From Shewanella woodyi ATCC 51908 (lineage in GTDB: Bacteria > Pseudomonadota > Gammaproteobacteria > Enterobacterales > Shewanellaceae): DNA of 64,000 nt. The stretch is taken from assembly GCF_000019525.1 (NCBI RefSeq), contig NC_010506.1:2294001-2358000 (forward strand), in the 5' to 3' direction. The translations under genes and the position numbers were made by a program. The notes under the pieces are model-generated. The model saw only the letters and a list, made by a program, of their open reading frames with translations, was not told the DNA's origin and ran no database searches. Positions 1-9,690 of this stretch are shown here, piece by piece (positions within the stretch are counted from its first letter, which is position 1; every line of letters starts with the position of its first letter).

Positions 1-447
1 ATCTATCGAGTTGATAATGGGGTGTTAGCACTAACACCGAGTCCATGTTCATCCTTAACCATAAGTTTTGAGCCTTATAAACCAAGTGAAACAAGTCCTG
101 TAGTGCTTAGCGAGGAGCTGCAACTCCTGCAACGGGCGGTACTTATCGGCAAGATGAGTGATAAAGCTATCGAGGCTGGTTGGCGTTTTTATGAAAACGG
201 CATCGTGTTTGATGAGGAGCAAAATGCCAGTGCTTATAGTGTCACCAGTCAGGTGGCGGATAATGGGCTACAAGTTATATTGACCATTGAGCAGGTGAAA
301 GAGACTCCCGTTGGGGGAGATACTATCTCCTTTAGGTATGTGGCATCAAAAGATCTACCGACCCCTCCATTTACCGATGCACAGGGACAGTTTACTGTTC
401 ACTACTCTCAAGATCCTCTTGTTGGTGTTAGACGACCTCAATTATAA
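1..447 (+). CDS. C-terminal part of an unrecognised protein (5' truncated by window)
   Basis: The frame is open from the first base of the window to the TAA at 445-447, so this is the last 148 or so residues of a longer protein. A GTG at 22 is possible as a start, but nothing like a ribosome binding site precedes it and the frame continues upstream. I recognise no domain, transmembrane segment or signal peptide in the visible part, which looks like a mixed soluble fold rich in Ser, Thr, Glu and Val. It converges on the kinase gene, with only 12 bases between the stop codons. No function is proposed. Confidence 0.6.
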   Translation: MYRVDNGVLALTPSPCSSLTISFEPYKPSETSPVVLSEELQLLQRAVLIGKMSDKAIEAGWRFYENGIVFDEEQNASAYSVTSQVADNGLQVILTIEQVKETPVGGDTISFRYVASKDLPTPPFTDAQGQFTVHYSQDPLVGVRRPQL

Positions 448-459
448 AGTGAGAACTAC

Positions 460-3228
460 TCATCCTAGCTGGCAACGTTGATTGTTGCCAGCGTCTACCA
501 AGAGTTGATTAAACTTAGGTGTGTCGCAGAGTGAGTCAAACCAAGGCAGATTAAACCAGGCTGCACCAATATTGGAATTTAATGCCTCTTCGACTTGAGA
601 TAGTGCTGAGATATGTTCACCAATTCGTGTGTATACAATTGCGGCCACAAGGGATACTTCTCCATCGTCTGGATTCAGCTTTTTTGCCATATTGATGACT
701 TTAATTGCCGAGTTATACTCCTTTAAATGAGCATAAGCTTGGGCCGACAGTAGCAGTGAAACTCGGTCACTTTGGCCCTGAGTTAAGGCCAATACCTGTC
801 GGTAATTAGTTGTAGATTGGCTAGTTTTACCTAAGATTAATTGAATATCGGCCAGATTTAATACCCAGTTTGGGTGGTTAGGGCTACTATCTACCGCCAA
901 TTGAGCCATCTTCAGTGCTTGTTGGTATTTCCCGGAGAGTGCATAGCTAAGTCCAAGGTTACTAATATCAATACTTTGATTGTTTGTTTTCACTAAGGGA
1001 ACATAAAGCGCTATTGCTTGCTCTAAGTCTCCCTCAATGAGTGAAATATCAGCCAAGAGTTGATTGGCAAAGTAGTGTTTTGGATTGATTGAAAGTAGCG
1101 TTTTCAAGGTTTTTTTAGTGTGTATTGAATCACTTTGCCACCAGTAACTGAGTGCTAAATTATATAATAACTTTGTACTTGGCCTCAGAGATAGTGCTTT
1201 CTGGTAGGTGTTTATGGCCTGCTTTAATTGATTGCTGGCTAAGAATAAGTAGGCTTGTAGCTCAATTAATACAGTTTCATCAGCCCCACGCTGCTTGGCT
1301 ATGGTAAGTTGTTTCTCTGCCTGCTCAAACTCATTGGTGGTGATTGCTATGGCGAACTGATCTATGGCTTGTTCGACACTGTATCGATACTCAGGAGGAG
1401 ATTGATTTATCAAATTAACGATACCCTCCATGTACTTTTCATCATTTGTATCTGCGTATAGGTTTAGCGCAGACTCTCTGTATAAGCCATAACCTGAAAA
1501 TAGGTGTGGTGAATTCACCAGTATTTTCTCTAACGTGATCAAGTGGTTTTCTGTCGCTTCTCCCCGTAACTTCATTATTGAGTAAAGCTCAATATAACTC
1601 AGGTAGTCTTGTTCACTAACCTGCATATTTACCTGCTCTCCAGCCACGCTATCTGAAAATAGCTTAGCCAGCTTCAGTTGGGTATCATTATGGGTGGCGT
1701 AGAAGTTCTCCAATATTACCGGCCAGTGATCCTGCTCTGATACCGTCCAGCGCTGAGAGTCTGAGCTTTTATTTAATCGTGAAAGAGTAATGTTGCAGCG
1801 GGTGATGTTGCAGTTGATTTCACTGGTGAGGATATCTGTCGCGCCAGTATAGTTGCCGATTGCATTGATATCGCCCTCGATGGCATTAACCTCTGAGCTT
1901 GAGATAAGCTGCATCGATTGGTTTTGTATTATGTACTGCTTAATAGCATCGTCCATGGTTGCTACCAGCAAGCTAGGTTCTGCACTGGCTAAAAGATTGG
2001 AGCCGATGGGGTTTTGATTGTTAAAGCTTGAGCTTTCAAGTGTTGGTGGGATCACTACCACTTGATGTTTAATCGCCGTGCTAGATGGTGCAGGATTCAT
2101 AAAAGCCAATAGTGATGGGTAGTTTGCCAGCAATAAAGCCGTTAACAGGCAAAGAGCTGCCGCCGTTATTAATATACTTTTTTTCGATAACGTATTGAGA
2201 GGGCTCGTTTTAAGTACACTGTCTCTAAGTGCATTGTCTCTAAGTGTATTGTCTTTAGAGGGAGCATGATGCTCCTCTGTTTCGGTGCCTCTATCGTATA
2301 GCGGAGTATTGGCTACAGTTTGCTGCTGTAATATCTCTTCTTGGGTTTGTGCGATGATAATTTGCTGGAGTTTATCTGCCACTTGCTTTGCGCTTTGTAC
2401 TCTATCTGCGGGTTGTTTTTGAAGTAGTTGATTGAGTAATTTCGCTAATGCTGCTGGGATTTGTGGCACAAGTTCAAAGGCATCTGGCGCTGGGGTTGTG
2501 ATGATGTTATCACCAATCTGACTTGCTGAGCCTGTGCCAAAAGGGTGGTGACCAGAGATAAAGCGATAGGCCAAAATGCCGAAAGAGAATAGATCACTTA
2601 AATGGTTGATTGGCAATCCATTTAGCTGCTCTGGTGACATGGCTATTTTACAACCTTGGCTTGCAACTAGGCTCTCATCATTTTCGCTGACATTTTGCAG
2701 TGCTTGGACTGAGCGCTGAGTTTGCGCAATGCCAAAATCAACAATTTTAGCGCCGAAACCGCCTTCATTTGTCTCCGAGGTAATGATGATATTAGATGCT
2801 TTTAGATCGCAATGAACAACTCCTACATGGTGTGCGGCTGCTAGCCCTAGGCAGATCTGATGTAAGATCGTTAGTTTCTGGATTAGGCTAGGGAGCTGCT
2901 CATGCTGAAACTGCTGAAGCGGTTGGCCTTCGATGAACTCCATGACTAATACGAGCTGACTTTGATGTTCCAGCACATCATAGATCTGCACAATATTAGG
3001 ATGGTTTAACTTAGCTAAGGCTCTGGCTTCATCTAGTGTTTTATTTGGTGTCTGGCTCCCGTCTGATGCTTTATTCAACACTTTAATGGCGACGGTTCGA
3101 TGCAAACGAGTATCTTGGGCGAGGTATACCTTGCCCATGCCTCCTGCACCTAAAGTATCTGTCAGCGTATATTTATCTGAAATAAACTCAGGTAGTTGTA
3201 GGGGCGTGGGCTCAGTTATAGGCTTCAA
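460..3228 (-). CDS. Membrane-anchored Ser/Thr protein kinase with C-terminal TPR region
   Basis: A 922-residue Hanks-type kinase. The N-terminal catalytic domain (about residues 18-295) has a normal glycine loop (LGAGGMGKVYLA), the VAIKVL lysine, the catalytic loop HCDLKASN, the DFG metal site and an SPEQ motif, so it should be active. A hydrophobic segment near residues 350-375 is probably a single membrane span, leaving the kinase in the cytoplasm and the rest outside the inner membrane. Residues about 640-900 form consecutive TPR-like helical repeats, a protein-interaction surface. The gene lies 43 bases downstream of an FHA-domain gene on the same strand, a classic phosphothreonine signalling pair. 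The substrate is unknown. Such pairs often serve type VI secretion, but no secretion genes are visible here. Confidence 0.9.
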   Translation of the reverse strand: MKPITEPTPLQLPEFISDKYTLTDTLGAGGMGKVYLAQDTRLHRTVAIKVLNKASDGSQTPNKTLDEARALAKLNHPNIVQIYDVLEHQSQLVLVMEFIEGQPLQQFQHEQLPSLIQKLTILHQICLGLAAAHHVGVVHCDLKASNIIITSETNEGGFGAKIVDFGIAQTQRSVQALQNVSENDESLVASQGCKIAMSPEQLNGLPINHLSDLFSFGILAYRFISGHHPFGTGSASQIGDNIITTPAPDAFELVPQIPAALAKLLNQLLQKQPADRVQSAKQVADKLQQIIIAQTQEEILQQQTVANTPLYDRGTETEEHHAPSKDNTLRDNALRDSVLKTSPLNTLSKKSILITAAALCLLTALLLANYPSLLAFMNPAPSSTAIKHQVVVIPPTLESSSFNNQNPIGSNLLASAEPSLLVATMDDAIKQYIIQNQSMQLISSSEVNAIEGDINAIGNYTGATDILTSEINCNITRCNITLSRLNKSSDSQRWTVSEQDHWPVILENFYATHNDTQLKLAKLFSDSVAGEQVNMQVSEQDYLSYIELYSIMKLRGEATENHLITLEKILVNSPHLFSGYGLYRESALNLYADTNDEKYMEGIVNLINQSPPEYRYSVEQAIDQFAIAITTNEFEQAEKQLTIAKQRGADETVLIELQAYLFLASNQLKQAINTYQKALSLRPSTKLLYNLALSYWWQSDSIHTKKTLKTLLSINPKHYFANQLLADISLIEGDLEQAIALYVPLVKTNNQSIDISNLGLSYALSGKYQQALKMAQLAVDSSPNHPNWVLNLADIQLILGKTSQSTTNYRQVLALTQGQSDRVSLLLSAQAYAHLKEYNSAIKVINMAKKLNPDDGEVSLVAAIVYTRIGEHISALSQVEEALNSNIGAAWFNLPWFDSLCDTPKFNQLLVDAGNNQRCQLG

Positions 3229-3271
3229 TTTACTTCTGTTCCTATTTTATGATGGTTGAATGTCAAAACCA

Positions 3272-4297
3272 CTAGTGGTGCCCGTACTGTGTTTGGCTAT
3301 CGCTTGGAGTGCTCTCCCTATTTTGATGAAGACCACACTCGAGCTTTTGTCCTTTATAGATATTGAAATTTGCACTGCCGAAACGTACTTTTCCAGCCTG
3401 TCTTTGGATTATGTATTCGGCATCATTGACGTTGACACTGTCGCTGAACTGTTTTCTGGCTCTGTGGATCTGGATATTAAGGTGGCGGATCTCTATCCCC
3501 AAATCTTTGACGAGTTGCTCTGCATAAACCCAGCCCTGCTCAGATTCATCTAATCCTTGCTCCGCGCTTAAGGAGCGGTATCTGGCTAGATTCAATGTTA
3601 AATAGTGGTGACTGCGCACATGGAGATCTAATATCGATTCTGGAGTATGTACTTTTAGCTGTGATACCTCTTCATCTAAGCTTAGATAGAAATCAAAGGT
3701 GATATCTTCAAGGGTTAATCGAGAGTCCTGCAACGCCTGAGTTAATGGCTCTAGATGGCTAAGGTGCAGTTGCCATTTCTGTTTTTGAAATTCGATAATT
3801 TGCCCCTCTGCGAGTATGCAGTTGTCATCGGTTTCACTGTCAATGGATGAGACTTTCCAGTTATCCATCTTTGGGTCATGAAATATGGCTAATTCTGGAT
3901 TTGAGTGAGGAAGTAGATTGTACTCCTCAAGTGTAATGGCATCATTAAGGTGTTGATTATCTTCTCCAGGCACGGCGTAGGGGATAAGAAGGTCGGCAGG
4001 TGCATCGGTATTTTCTAAACAATATTCCTGATGTTCTAAGGAGGCAAAATTAATCTTATCTCCCGCTTTCAGTGGATAGCGCTTATTACTAAAGAGTTTT
4101 ATCTTATTTAACCAGCAGCCATTTGTGCTGATATCTCGAATAGTCCAGATGCCATCACTCCACTCTATTATCGCATGGATTTTTGATATATCTGAATGAC
4201 TTATTAGCGTATTTACTGAATAAGCTAAACGTCCAAAACTGTGGTGGGCATAAAGGTAAACTTTAGAGTTTGAATTCGGATCAATGATATACGCCAT
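3272..4297 (-). CDS. FHA-domain protein with C-terminal winged-helix-like region
   Basis: A 341-residue soluble protein. Residues about 20-75 match the forkhead-associated fold: the GR of beta-strand 3, SKIHAIIEW (the S..H phosphothreonine site), then WTIRDISTNGCWLN with the STNG motif. This domain binds phosphothreonine peptides, most likely made by the kinase encoded directly downstream. Residues about 190-320 look like a compact winged helix (a helix with LNIQIHRARKQF followed by IIQRQAGKVRFG), similar in outline to the output domain of OmpR-type regulators, so DNA binding is possible but unproven. The ATG at 4297 is preceded by an AGGGAGC ribosome site on the minus strand. It is the first gene of a two-gene operon with the kinase. 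Confidence 0.82.
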   Translation of the reverse strand: MAYIIDPNSNSKVYLYAHHSFGRLAYSVNTLISHSDISKIHAIIEWSDGIWTIRDISTNGCWLNKIKLFSNKRYPLKAGDKINFASLEHQEYCLENTDAPADLLIPYAVPGEDNQHLNDAITLEEYNLLPHSNPELAIFHDPKMDNWKVSSIDSETDDNCILAEGQIIEFQKQKWQLHLSHLEPLTQALQDSRLTLEDITFDFYLSLDEEVSQLKVHTPESILDLHVRSHHYLTLNLARYRSLSAEQGLDESEQGWVYAEQLVKDLGIEIRHLNIQIHRARKQFSDSVNVNDAEYIIQRQAGKVRFGSANFNIYKGQKLECGLHQNRESTPSDSQTQYGHH

Positions 4298-4606
4298 TTA
4301 ACTGCTCCCTTTCATAATTAAATAAAGTCCGATTTTATTTAAAGTAAAGGTTAACCCTGAATAACCTTCGCCACCGTTAAATTGTAGCTATCTATTTTAC
4401 GAACCTCTAATTATAGATATCATTTTATTATTTTCGCTTCTATCTTAACGCGTTAAAAAAACCGTGGCTAGTAATGAAAATAAATTGTAAATAAAGTGGT
4501 GGCTTTTTATTGTCAAAGTCGCACCAAAACAAGGCAGTGGCACTGTTATTGTCCAAGTTCTTACACTCTATTTTTTATATCTGGTTGATTTAAATATATT
4601 AAATGA
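4298..4606. other. AT-rich intergenic region between FHA gene and nasA
   Basis: This divergent spacer must carry the promoter of the FHA-kinase operon and the upstream activator sites of the sigma-54 promoter that follows. A GCACCA half-site near 4522, as in NtrC sites, is visible, but its partner is poor, so I do not call a binding site. No ORF or RNA gene was seen. Confidence 0.5.
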
Positions 4607-4623
4607 TTGGCATAACTAGTGCA
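4607..4623 (+). promoter_or_regulatory. Sigma-54 (RpoN) promoter of nasA
   Basis: The sequence TTGGCATAACTAGTGCA has the GG (4609-4610) and GC (4621-4622) dinucleotides of a -24/-12 promoter separated by exactly 10 bases. It lies about 40 bases before the nasA start. The -12 element is TGC rather than TTGC, which is slightly weak. The same GGCATAA core recurs at the two other nitrogen promoters in this window (19047 and 21937). Confidence 0.75.
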
Positions 4624-4664
4624 AAGTTAAGGGTAAATAAACCTTAGCTGTATCTGGAGTGCTG

Positions 4665-6869
4665 ATGTTGTTTGGTCGAAAAAATAGAAAGCCCATTGTG
4701 ATCCCAAGTAAGCAAGTTGCGAAGTGGAAATACACTACGTGTAATTATTGCTCTACAGGCTGCTCTATTGAGATAGGCTTGAATGAGCATAATAAGATAG
4801 TGACAACTCGTGGTCATGCAGGGGCCGATGTTAATCGAGGTAAGCTATGTATTAAGGGGATCCTTGAACATGAGCTATTTGAAAGTCCGGGCCGAGGCAG
4901 TGCACCGCTTGTTCGTAATCAACATTTCGAGGAGTTCGAGGAAAGTTCTTGGGATCATGCCTTAGATACGACTGCGAGCAAGATAAAGCAGATCCAAGCC
5001 GAGTATGGACGTGATGCATTTGCCATTGTCTCTTCGGGTCAGCTATTAACTGAAGAGTTCTACACCTTAGGCAAGCTTGCTCGTGGCGTGATTGGCACCA
5101 ATAATTATGATGGCAACACGACTTTGTGTATGGCATCGGCGGTGAGTGGTTATAAGCGCTCCTTTGGCGCCGACGGGCCACCGGGTTGCTATGAAGATTT
5201 CGAACACACTCACTGTTTAATGGCCTTTGGCTCTAACCTTCCTGAGCAGCACCCCATCATCTATTGGCGTCTAAAAGAGGCGTTAGAGAAGCGTCACTTC
5301 CCGCTCATTGTTGTCGACCCTAGAGTGACTATGCTGGCGCAGTTTGCTGATATTCACCTGCCTATTACGCCGGGAACCGATTGTGTACTGATTAATGCCA
5401 TGCTGCATGTGATCATCAAAGAGGGTTTGCAAGATCAAACCTATATTGATGCCCATACTCAAGGCTTTGAAGCAGTCAAAGCGCTTGTTGGTGCATATAG
5501 CCCAGAAATTGCTCAGCATATCTGCGGCATCGATGAAGACACCATACGCAATGTGGCGAGGCTGTACGCTAATGCGCCGGCTGCGATGAGTATCTGGACC
5601 ATGGGGATCAATCAATCAACCCATGGCTCCGACGGTGTCGCGAACATCAATAACCTCAATATGCTCACCGGTAACATAGGCAAGCCAGGCGGCACTAGTT
5701 TATCGATAACCGGTCAGTGTAACGCCATGGGTACCCGAGAGTGGTCATCATGTTCTGGGCTACCCGGTTACCGTTATTTGGAAAATAGGGCTGACCGAGA
5801 TGAGATCGCGGCGTTTTGGGGGATTGATCCAGACTTTTTTCCAGAAAAGCGTGGTTTGGCCGAGACCGATATTTTTCCCGCAATAGAAACTGGCGAGATT
5901 AAAGGCTTGTGGATTGTGGCCACGAATCCGATGACCTCAATGCCAAATACACCACGAATACGTAAGGCGTTAGAGAAGTTAGATTTTTTGGTGGTTCAAG
6001 ATGTATATCAGGATGTTGAAACCAATCAATATTCCCATGTGTATCTTCCTGCGTCTGTGTGGGCAGAGAAAGAGGGCACCCATACCAATACCGAGCGCAG
6101 AGTCAATCTCATTAGCAATGTGTTACCTCCCTATAAAAACTCTAAACCGGATTTTTGGATCTTTAATCAACTGGCGAAACGCTTTGAGAATGGTCAGATG
6201 ATCCATTTTCCTGAGACGCCAGAGGGGGCATTTGAGGAGATGAAATACCTGTCTAAAGGTAAGTTGCCACACGGCGCACCGCGTAACCTAGATATTTCGG
6301 GGATGAGCTATGCAAAAATTGCCGCCGCTAAAGGGATACAGTGGCCATTTCGAGAAACGGATGAGGGGTTAAAGGGGGGAGCTAGGCTCTATAGCGATGG
6401 CGTATTTGCCACGCAAACGGGCAAGGCGAACCTTATTCCTGTGGATTTTTACAATAATAATGAGCAGCCCTGTGATGAGTATCCTTTTTGGCTTAATAGT
6501 GGCCGTGTGGTTGAGCATTTTCATACCCGTACCCGTACAGGAAAGATAGGTAACTGTAATAAGTTCAGCCCAACCGCCTATATGGAGATGAATCCAGATG
6601 CGGCGAATGCATTAGGGGTTAAACATCAAAGCTATGTGCGTTTAACCAGCCGTCGAGGCGATGCGGTTGTGATGGTGCAGCTAACACAGAGAGTGCCGCG
6701 TAATATGGTCTTTATCCCTTTTCATTATCACGATTGCGTAAACAGGCTGACACTCGGCTTACTCGATCCCTACTCCCGTCAGCCAGCCTTTAAACAGTGT
6801 GCAACCCGAATTGAGGCGATTGATCAAGTTGAAGCCGCCCGTATCAATGCCGAGCGACGTGCATTTTGA
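4665..6869 (+). CDS. nasA: Assimilatory-type nitrate reductase catalytic subunit (molybdopterin oxidoreductase)
   Basis: A 734-residue protein of the bis-MGD molybdopterin family. The N terminus has the [4Fe-4S] motif CNYCSTGCS followed by GKLCIKG. It is followed by the molybdopterin domain and a C-terminal cofactor-binding domain that includes LNSGRVVEHFHTRTRTG. Length and motifs fit the NasA/NarB nitrate reductases and formate dehydrogenase-like relatives. No twin-arginine or other signal is present, so it acts in the cytoplasm. The ATG at 4665 is preferred over the GTG at 4659 because GGAG at 4656-4659 then lies 5 bases upstream. The sigma-54 promoter and the nirBD-nitrate transporter genes elsewhere in the window support nitrate as substrate. 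A formate dehydrogenase role is the main alternative. Confidence 0.82.
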   Translation: MLFGRKNRKPIVIPSKQVAKWKYTTCNYCSTGCSIEIGLNEHNKIVTTRGHAGADVNRGKLCIKGILEHELFESPGRGSAPLVRNQHFEEFEESSWDHALDTTASKIKQIQAEYGRDAFAIVSSGQLLTEEFYTLGKLARGVIGTNNYDGNTTLCMASAVSGYKRSFGADGPPGCYEDFEHTHCLMAFGSNLPEQHPIIYWRLKEALEKRHFPLIVVDPRVTMLAQFADIHLPITPGTDCVLINAMLHVIIKEGLQDQTYIDAHTQGFEAVKALVGAYSPEIAQHICGIDEDTIRNVARLYANAPAAMSIWTMGINQSTHGSDGVANINNLNMLTGNIGKPGGTSLSITGQCNAMGTREWSSCSGLPGYRYLENRADRDEIAAFWGIDPDFFPEKRGLAETDIFPAIETGEIKGLWIVATNPMTSMPNTPRIRKALEKLDFLVVQDVYQDVETNQYSHVYLPASVWAEKEGTHTNTERRVNLISNVLPPYKNSKPDFWIFNQLAKRFENGQMIHFPETPEGAFEEMKYLSKGKLPHGAPRNLDISGMSYAKIAAAKGIQWPFRETDEGLKGGARLYSDGVFATQTGKANLIPVDFYNNNEQPCDEYPFWLNSGRVVEHFHTRTRTGKIGNCNKFSPTAYMEMNPDAANALGVKHQSYVRLTSRRGDAVVMVQLTQRVPRNMVFIPFHYHDCVNRLTLGLLDPYSRQPAFKQCATRIEAIDQVEAARINAERRAF

Positions 6870-6904
6870 TTTGTAAACCGCAGGGTGAATTTAAGGACAT
6901 AGTG

Positions 6905-8953
6905 ATGAGTATAGAAAACATAGAAGAGCCAAAAATAACAGCTAGCATCAAGAAAGTTGATGTCGATCTGTATATCCCTGAGCAGGCAACGAGTACAAGT
7001 TCAAAAAAAGAGACGGCCTCAAATAGAGCTGAGGAGAATAAAGAGCAACAGGGACGCTCAAATCACTGGGAAGTGAGAACAGATGAGCAAGCTTATGCTT
7101 ATTTGCCAAAAACAGAAAGTGAAATTGAAAATCGTTACGGCAAGCGAATTGATCTTGTTGAGTTGACCGATAAACCGGTAGGTCGCTCCATGTTTATTAA
7201 TGACAACCCGCAAGTTGGCACTAATTCAGATCGTAATAAACAGCATGGGTTTTTCTTTACCGCCGATAACTGTATCGGCTGTCATGCCTGTGAGTCAGCC
7301 TGTTCTGAGAAGAATGATAATCCTGCGCACTTGGCATTTCGCTCTGTAGGGTATGTGGAGGGGGGCTCATACCCAGATTATAAACGGATGAATATCTCCA
7401 TGGCCTGTAACCATTGTGATGATCCGGTGTGTTTAAAAGGGTGTCCAACGAGGGCATACACCAAACATGCGGAGTATGGCGCTGTATTGCAAGACCCTGA
7501 GACCTGTTTTGGTTGCGGTTACTGCACTTGGGTTTGCCCCTACAATGCACCTCAGTTAGATCCAGTAAAAGGGCAGGTATCTAAATGTAATATGTGTGTC
7601 GATAGGCTCGAAGTTGGACTTAAGCCTGCTTGTGTGTCGGCGTGTGTGGGTAACGCGCTCGATTTTGGCGTGATAGAGAATACACCAGAGAACAGAGAGC
7701 AGTGTAAAACCGCTATACCTGGCTTTCCATCTCCTGAGATCACCCATCCCAATATTCGTTTTCAGCAGACAAAAACACTACCTGATGAGCTGACTCGCAC
7801 TGACAATATGCCAGTTAAATACCATAAGGATCCCCAAGGTCATTATCAGCCTGTGGTGGATCAAAAGGTGGGTAAGCAAAAACATTGGAATCTGCAAAAG
7901 TTAAACAGTCGAGAAAACCCTCTGGTGCTATTTACCTTGTTGGCGCAAGCTGCACTGGGGGCATTTATCATTCCATTTTTAGGGGCACTAGCAGGCATAG
8001 AGATGTTTGAGGTATTTATCGGCTCTAACTTCTTCCTGCCATTGGTGTTACTTTCAATTGTGCTGATGTCACTGGGCTTATTTATGAGTGTGACTCACTT
8101 AGGCAAACCTTTTCGTTTTTACCGAGGTTTTAATAATCTGCGTTACTCACCCATGAGCCGCGAAGGTTTTGGTTTAGCGATGTTCTCAGCAGGCCTTGGA
8201 GTGACTTCACTGTTACTTTTACCAAGCAATGCGTGGGTTATCAGCTCAATAAACCAGCTAATTGGGGTTGATTTATCTGCGTCAGTATCAGGATTAACCT
8301 TAAAGCCTTGGGTGCTTGGATTTGGGGGATTTGCGACCCTTGCTGGATTAGCAGGCCTCTATTATATGAACCAGTGTTATCAAATTAAGGCCAGACCCTT
8401 CTGGAATCATTGGCAAACAGTAACAAGCTTTGTGGGTAACAGCTTGTCTTTAGGCGTTATGGTCAGTGGTGCAGTTTTACTCATCTCAATCGACGTTGAG
8501 GGGGCAGGTTTCTCTGATGCACTGCAGATACTTGGGCTAATATTTGTGCTGGGACAAATGATAGAGGCGGTTGGCTTGATTGGGCACAATATGATGCTTA
8601 ATCGAAGTGAAAATGAAGGCGGGGCGGCTCACTATGTCCAATGCACTACATTTGGTAAAACCTATCTGCTACGTAACTATCTGCTAGGTTTTAACCTCTT
8701 TATGGGGTGTGGTTTACTGATGACTGCTCAGGTGCAAGATGTGAGTGAGCCCATCACTGTTGCAGTCTGGTTGAGCTTAAGTTTAGTCAATATTGTGACT
8801 GCAGTTATCGGCAGGGCGCTATTTTATAATCTCGTGATCCCGACGACGATGCCTGGTGCTTTTTTCTGGAAGAACAAAGGGTTTGAGCAACACGCAAGGG
8901 ATGTAGGACTGGCTGATAATCCAGCTTGCGGTGTCGCGCCTTTAGCTCATTAA
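6905..8953 (+). CDS. Fused DmsB-like ferredoxin and DmsC-like membrane anchor protein
   Basis: A 682-residue fusion. After a roughly 110-residue polar N-terminal extension come four cysteine clusters typical of DmsB/HycB electron-transfer subunits: CIGCHACESAC, CNHCDDPVCLKGCP, CFGCGYCTWVCP and CNMCVDR followed by ACVSACVG, enough for four [4Fe-4S] centres. From about residue 340 the protein is hydrophobic, with some eight membrane spans resembling the DmsC quinol-oxidising anchor. In DMSO reductases these are separate proteins. The ATG at 6905 is chosen because AAGGAC at 6893-6898 precedes it; the frame opens earlier at 6866. It follows nasA by 35 bases and probably feeds NasA with electrons from quinol, in place of the NAD(P)H or ferredoxin route of other assimilatory nitrate reductases. 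Confidence 0.85.
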   Translation: MSIENIEEPKITASIKKVDVDLYIPEQATSTSSKKETASNRAEENKEQQGRSNHWEVRTDEQAYAYLPKTESEIENRYGKRIDLVELTDKPVGRSMFINDNPQVGTNSDRNKQHGFFFTADNCIGCHACESACSEKNDNPAHLAFRSVGYVEGGSYPDYKRMNISMACNHCDDPVCLKGCPTRAYTKHAEYGAVLQDPETCFGCGYCTWVCPYNAPQLDPVKGQVSKCNMCVDRLEVGLKPACVSACVGNALDFGVIENTPENREQCKTAIPGFPSPEITHPNIRFQQTKTLPDELTRTDNMPVKYHKDPQGHYQPVVDQKVGKQKHWNLQKLNSRENPLVLFTLLAQAALGAFIIPFLGALAGIEMFEVFIGSNFFLPLVLLSIVLMSLGLFMSVTHLGKPFRFYRGFNNLRYSPMSREGFGLAMFSAGLGVTSLLLLPSNAWVISSINQLIGVDLSASVSGLTLKPWVLGFGGFATLAGLAGLYYMNQCYQIKARPFWNHWQTVTSFVGNSLSLGVMVSGAVLLISIDVEGAGFSDALQILGLIFVLGQMIEAVGLIGHNMMLNRSENEGGAAHYVQCTTFGKTYLLRNYLLGFNLFMGCGLLMTAQVQDVSEPITVAVWLSLSLVNIVTAVIGRALFYNLVIPTTMPGAFFWKNKGFEQHARDVGLADNPACGVAPLAH

Positions 8954-9164
8954 TGTTCGTTGAATCTATTGGTTCAACTATTGTTGGCAGATTGACTCAT
9001 TTAAGTTGTACAAGATTGCTGATTGGCACTCGATCGATATCAATAAATCAGGTATCTTGGAATATATCTAAGCTTTATAACCTGTTATCAATTGATTCGT
9101 CGACGACAATATGCTGAATTGGGTCTACATTTAGTTGATAAGAACAATAGCCAAGGATAAAAGA

Positions 9165-9653
9165 ATGAACGTAGAGTTAATCGGAAATTTTGTTGGCCTC
9201 ACTCTGGCTCATACTGGTTTTATTGGTAGTGGACAAAATGGTGAGCTGATGGTCCCTTACCTTATCTTACAGTCTGGCGCTAAAAGAGAGGTGCAAAATT
9301 TTGAAGCTGCCACTCAGCAAGAAGCGATAGAGCTGGCGCATAAAGCGATTGAGGAGCAACAAGACTCTGTGGACGCATGGTCTTATGCTCAAGAGGGGGT
9401 TGTAGAGCTTGAGGATGGCACTAAACAGGATGTTTATCTGATTAAGGCTTGGTCAAATGAGCTTGCTCAACCTGTTCAACTTTACCAAAGATGTCAATCT
9501 AGCCCCTTTAAGCTTATCGGTAATATACAGATATTAAATTTTGAAGAAGCGGGCTTTAGCATGGAAGATGCAGATACCTTTATGAATGCCCTTAATAATG
9601 GGATCTTGTCTCATAAAAGCGCTAATGAGAATTGGGAAAGCTGGTTTGAATAG
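9165..9653 (+). CDS. Small soluble protein of unknown function
   Basis: A 162-residue acidic protein. The ATG at 9165 is preferred because AAGGA at 9153-9157 lies a suitable distance upstream; the frame opens earlier at a TTG (9135). No signal peptide or membrane span is seen. The N-terminal half looks like a beta-sheet fold and the middle (about residues 55-75) is helical, with EEAI-like repeats of Glu and Ala. I do not recognise the family. It lies about 210 bases after the nasA operon on the same strand, so cotranscription is possible but unsupported, and it is followed directly by a palindromic repeat element. Confidence 0.65.
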   Translation: MNVELIGNFVGLTLAHTGFIGSGQNGELMVPYLILQSGAKREVQNFEAATQQEAIELAHKAIEEQQDSVDAWSYAQEGVVELEDGTKQDVYLIKAWSNELAQPVQLYQRCQSSPFKLIGNIQILNFEEAGFSMEDADTFMNALNNGILSHKSANENWESWFE

Positions 9654-9690
9654 TTAAAACCCTATGCTTGTTTGATGCCTGTTGGGGCTA

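Noticed and set aside
3260..3553. Plus-strand ORF of 97 codons within the FHA gene
   Set aside because: It lies wholly opposite the FHA coding sequence and has no ribosome site or known motif.
460..4297. Type VI secretion locus
   Set aside because: A kinase and an FHA protein are present, but no Tss structural gene is visible in the window.
8959..8978. Terminator after the DmsB-DmsC fusion gene
   Set aside because: GTTGAA and TTCAAC form only a 6-bp AT-rich stem without a T run.
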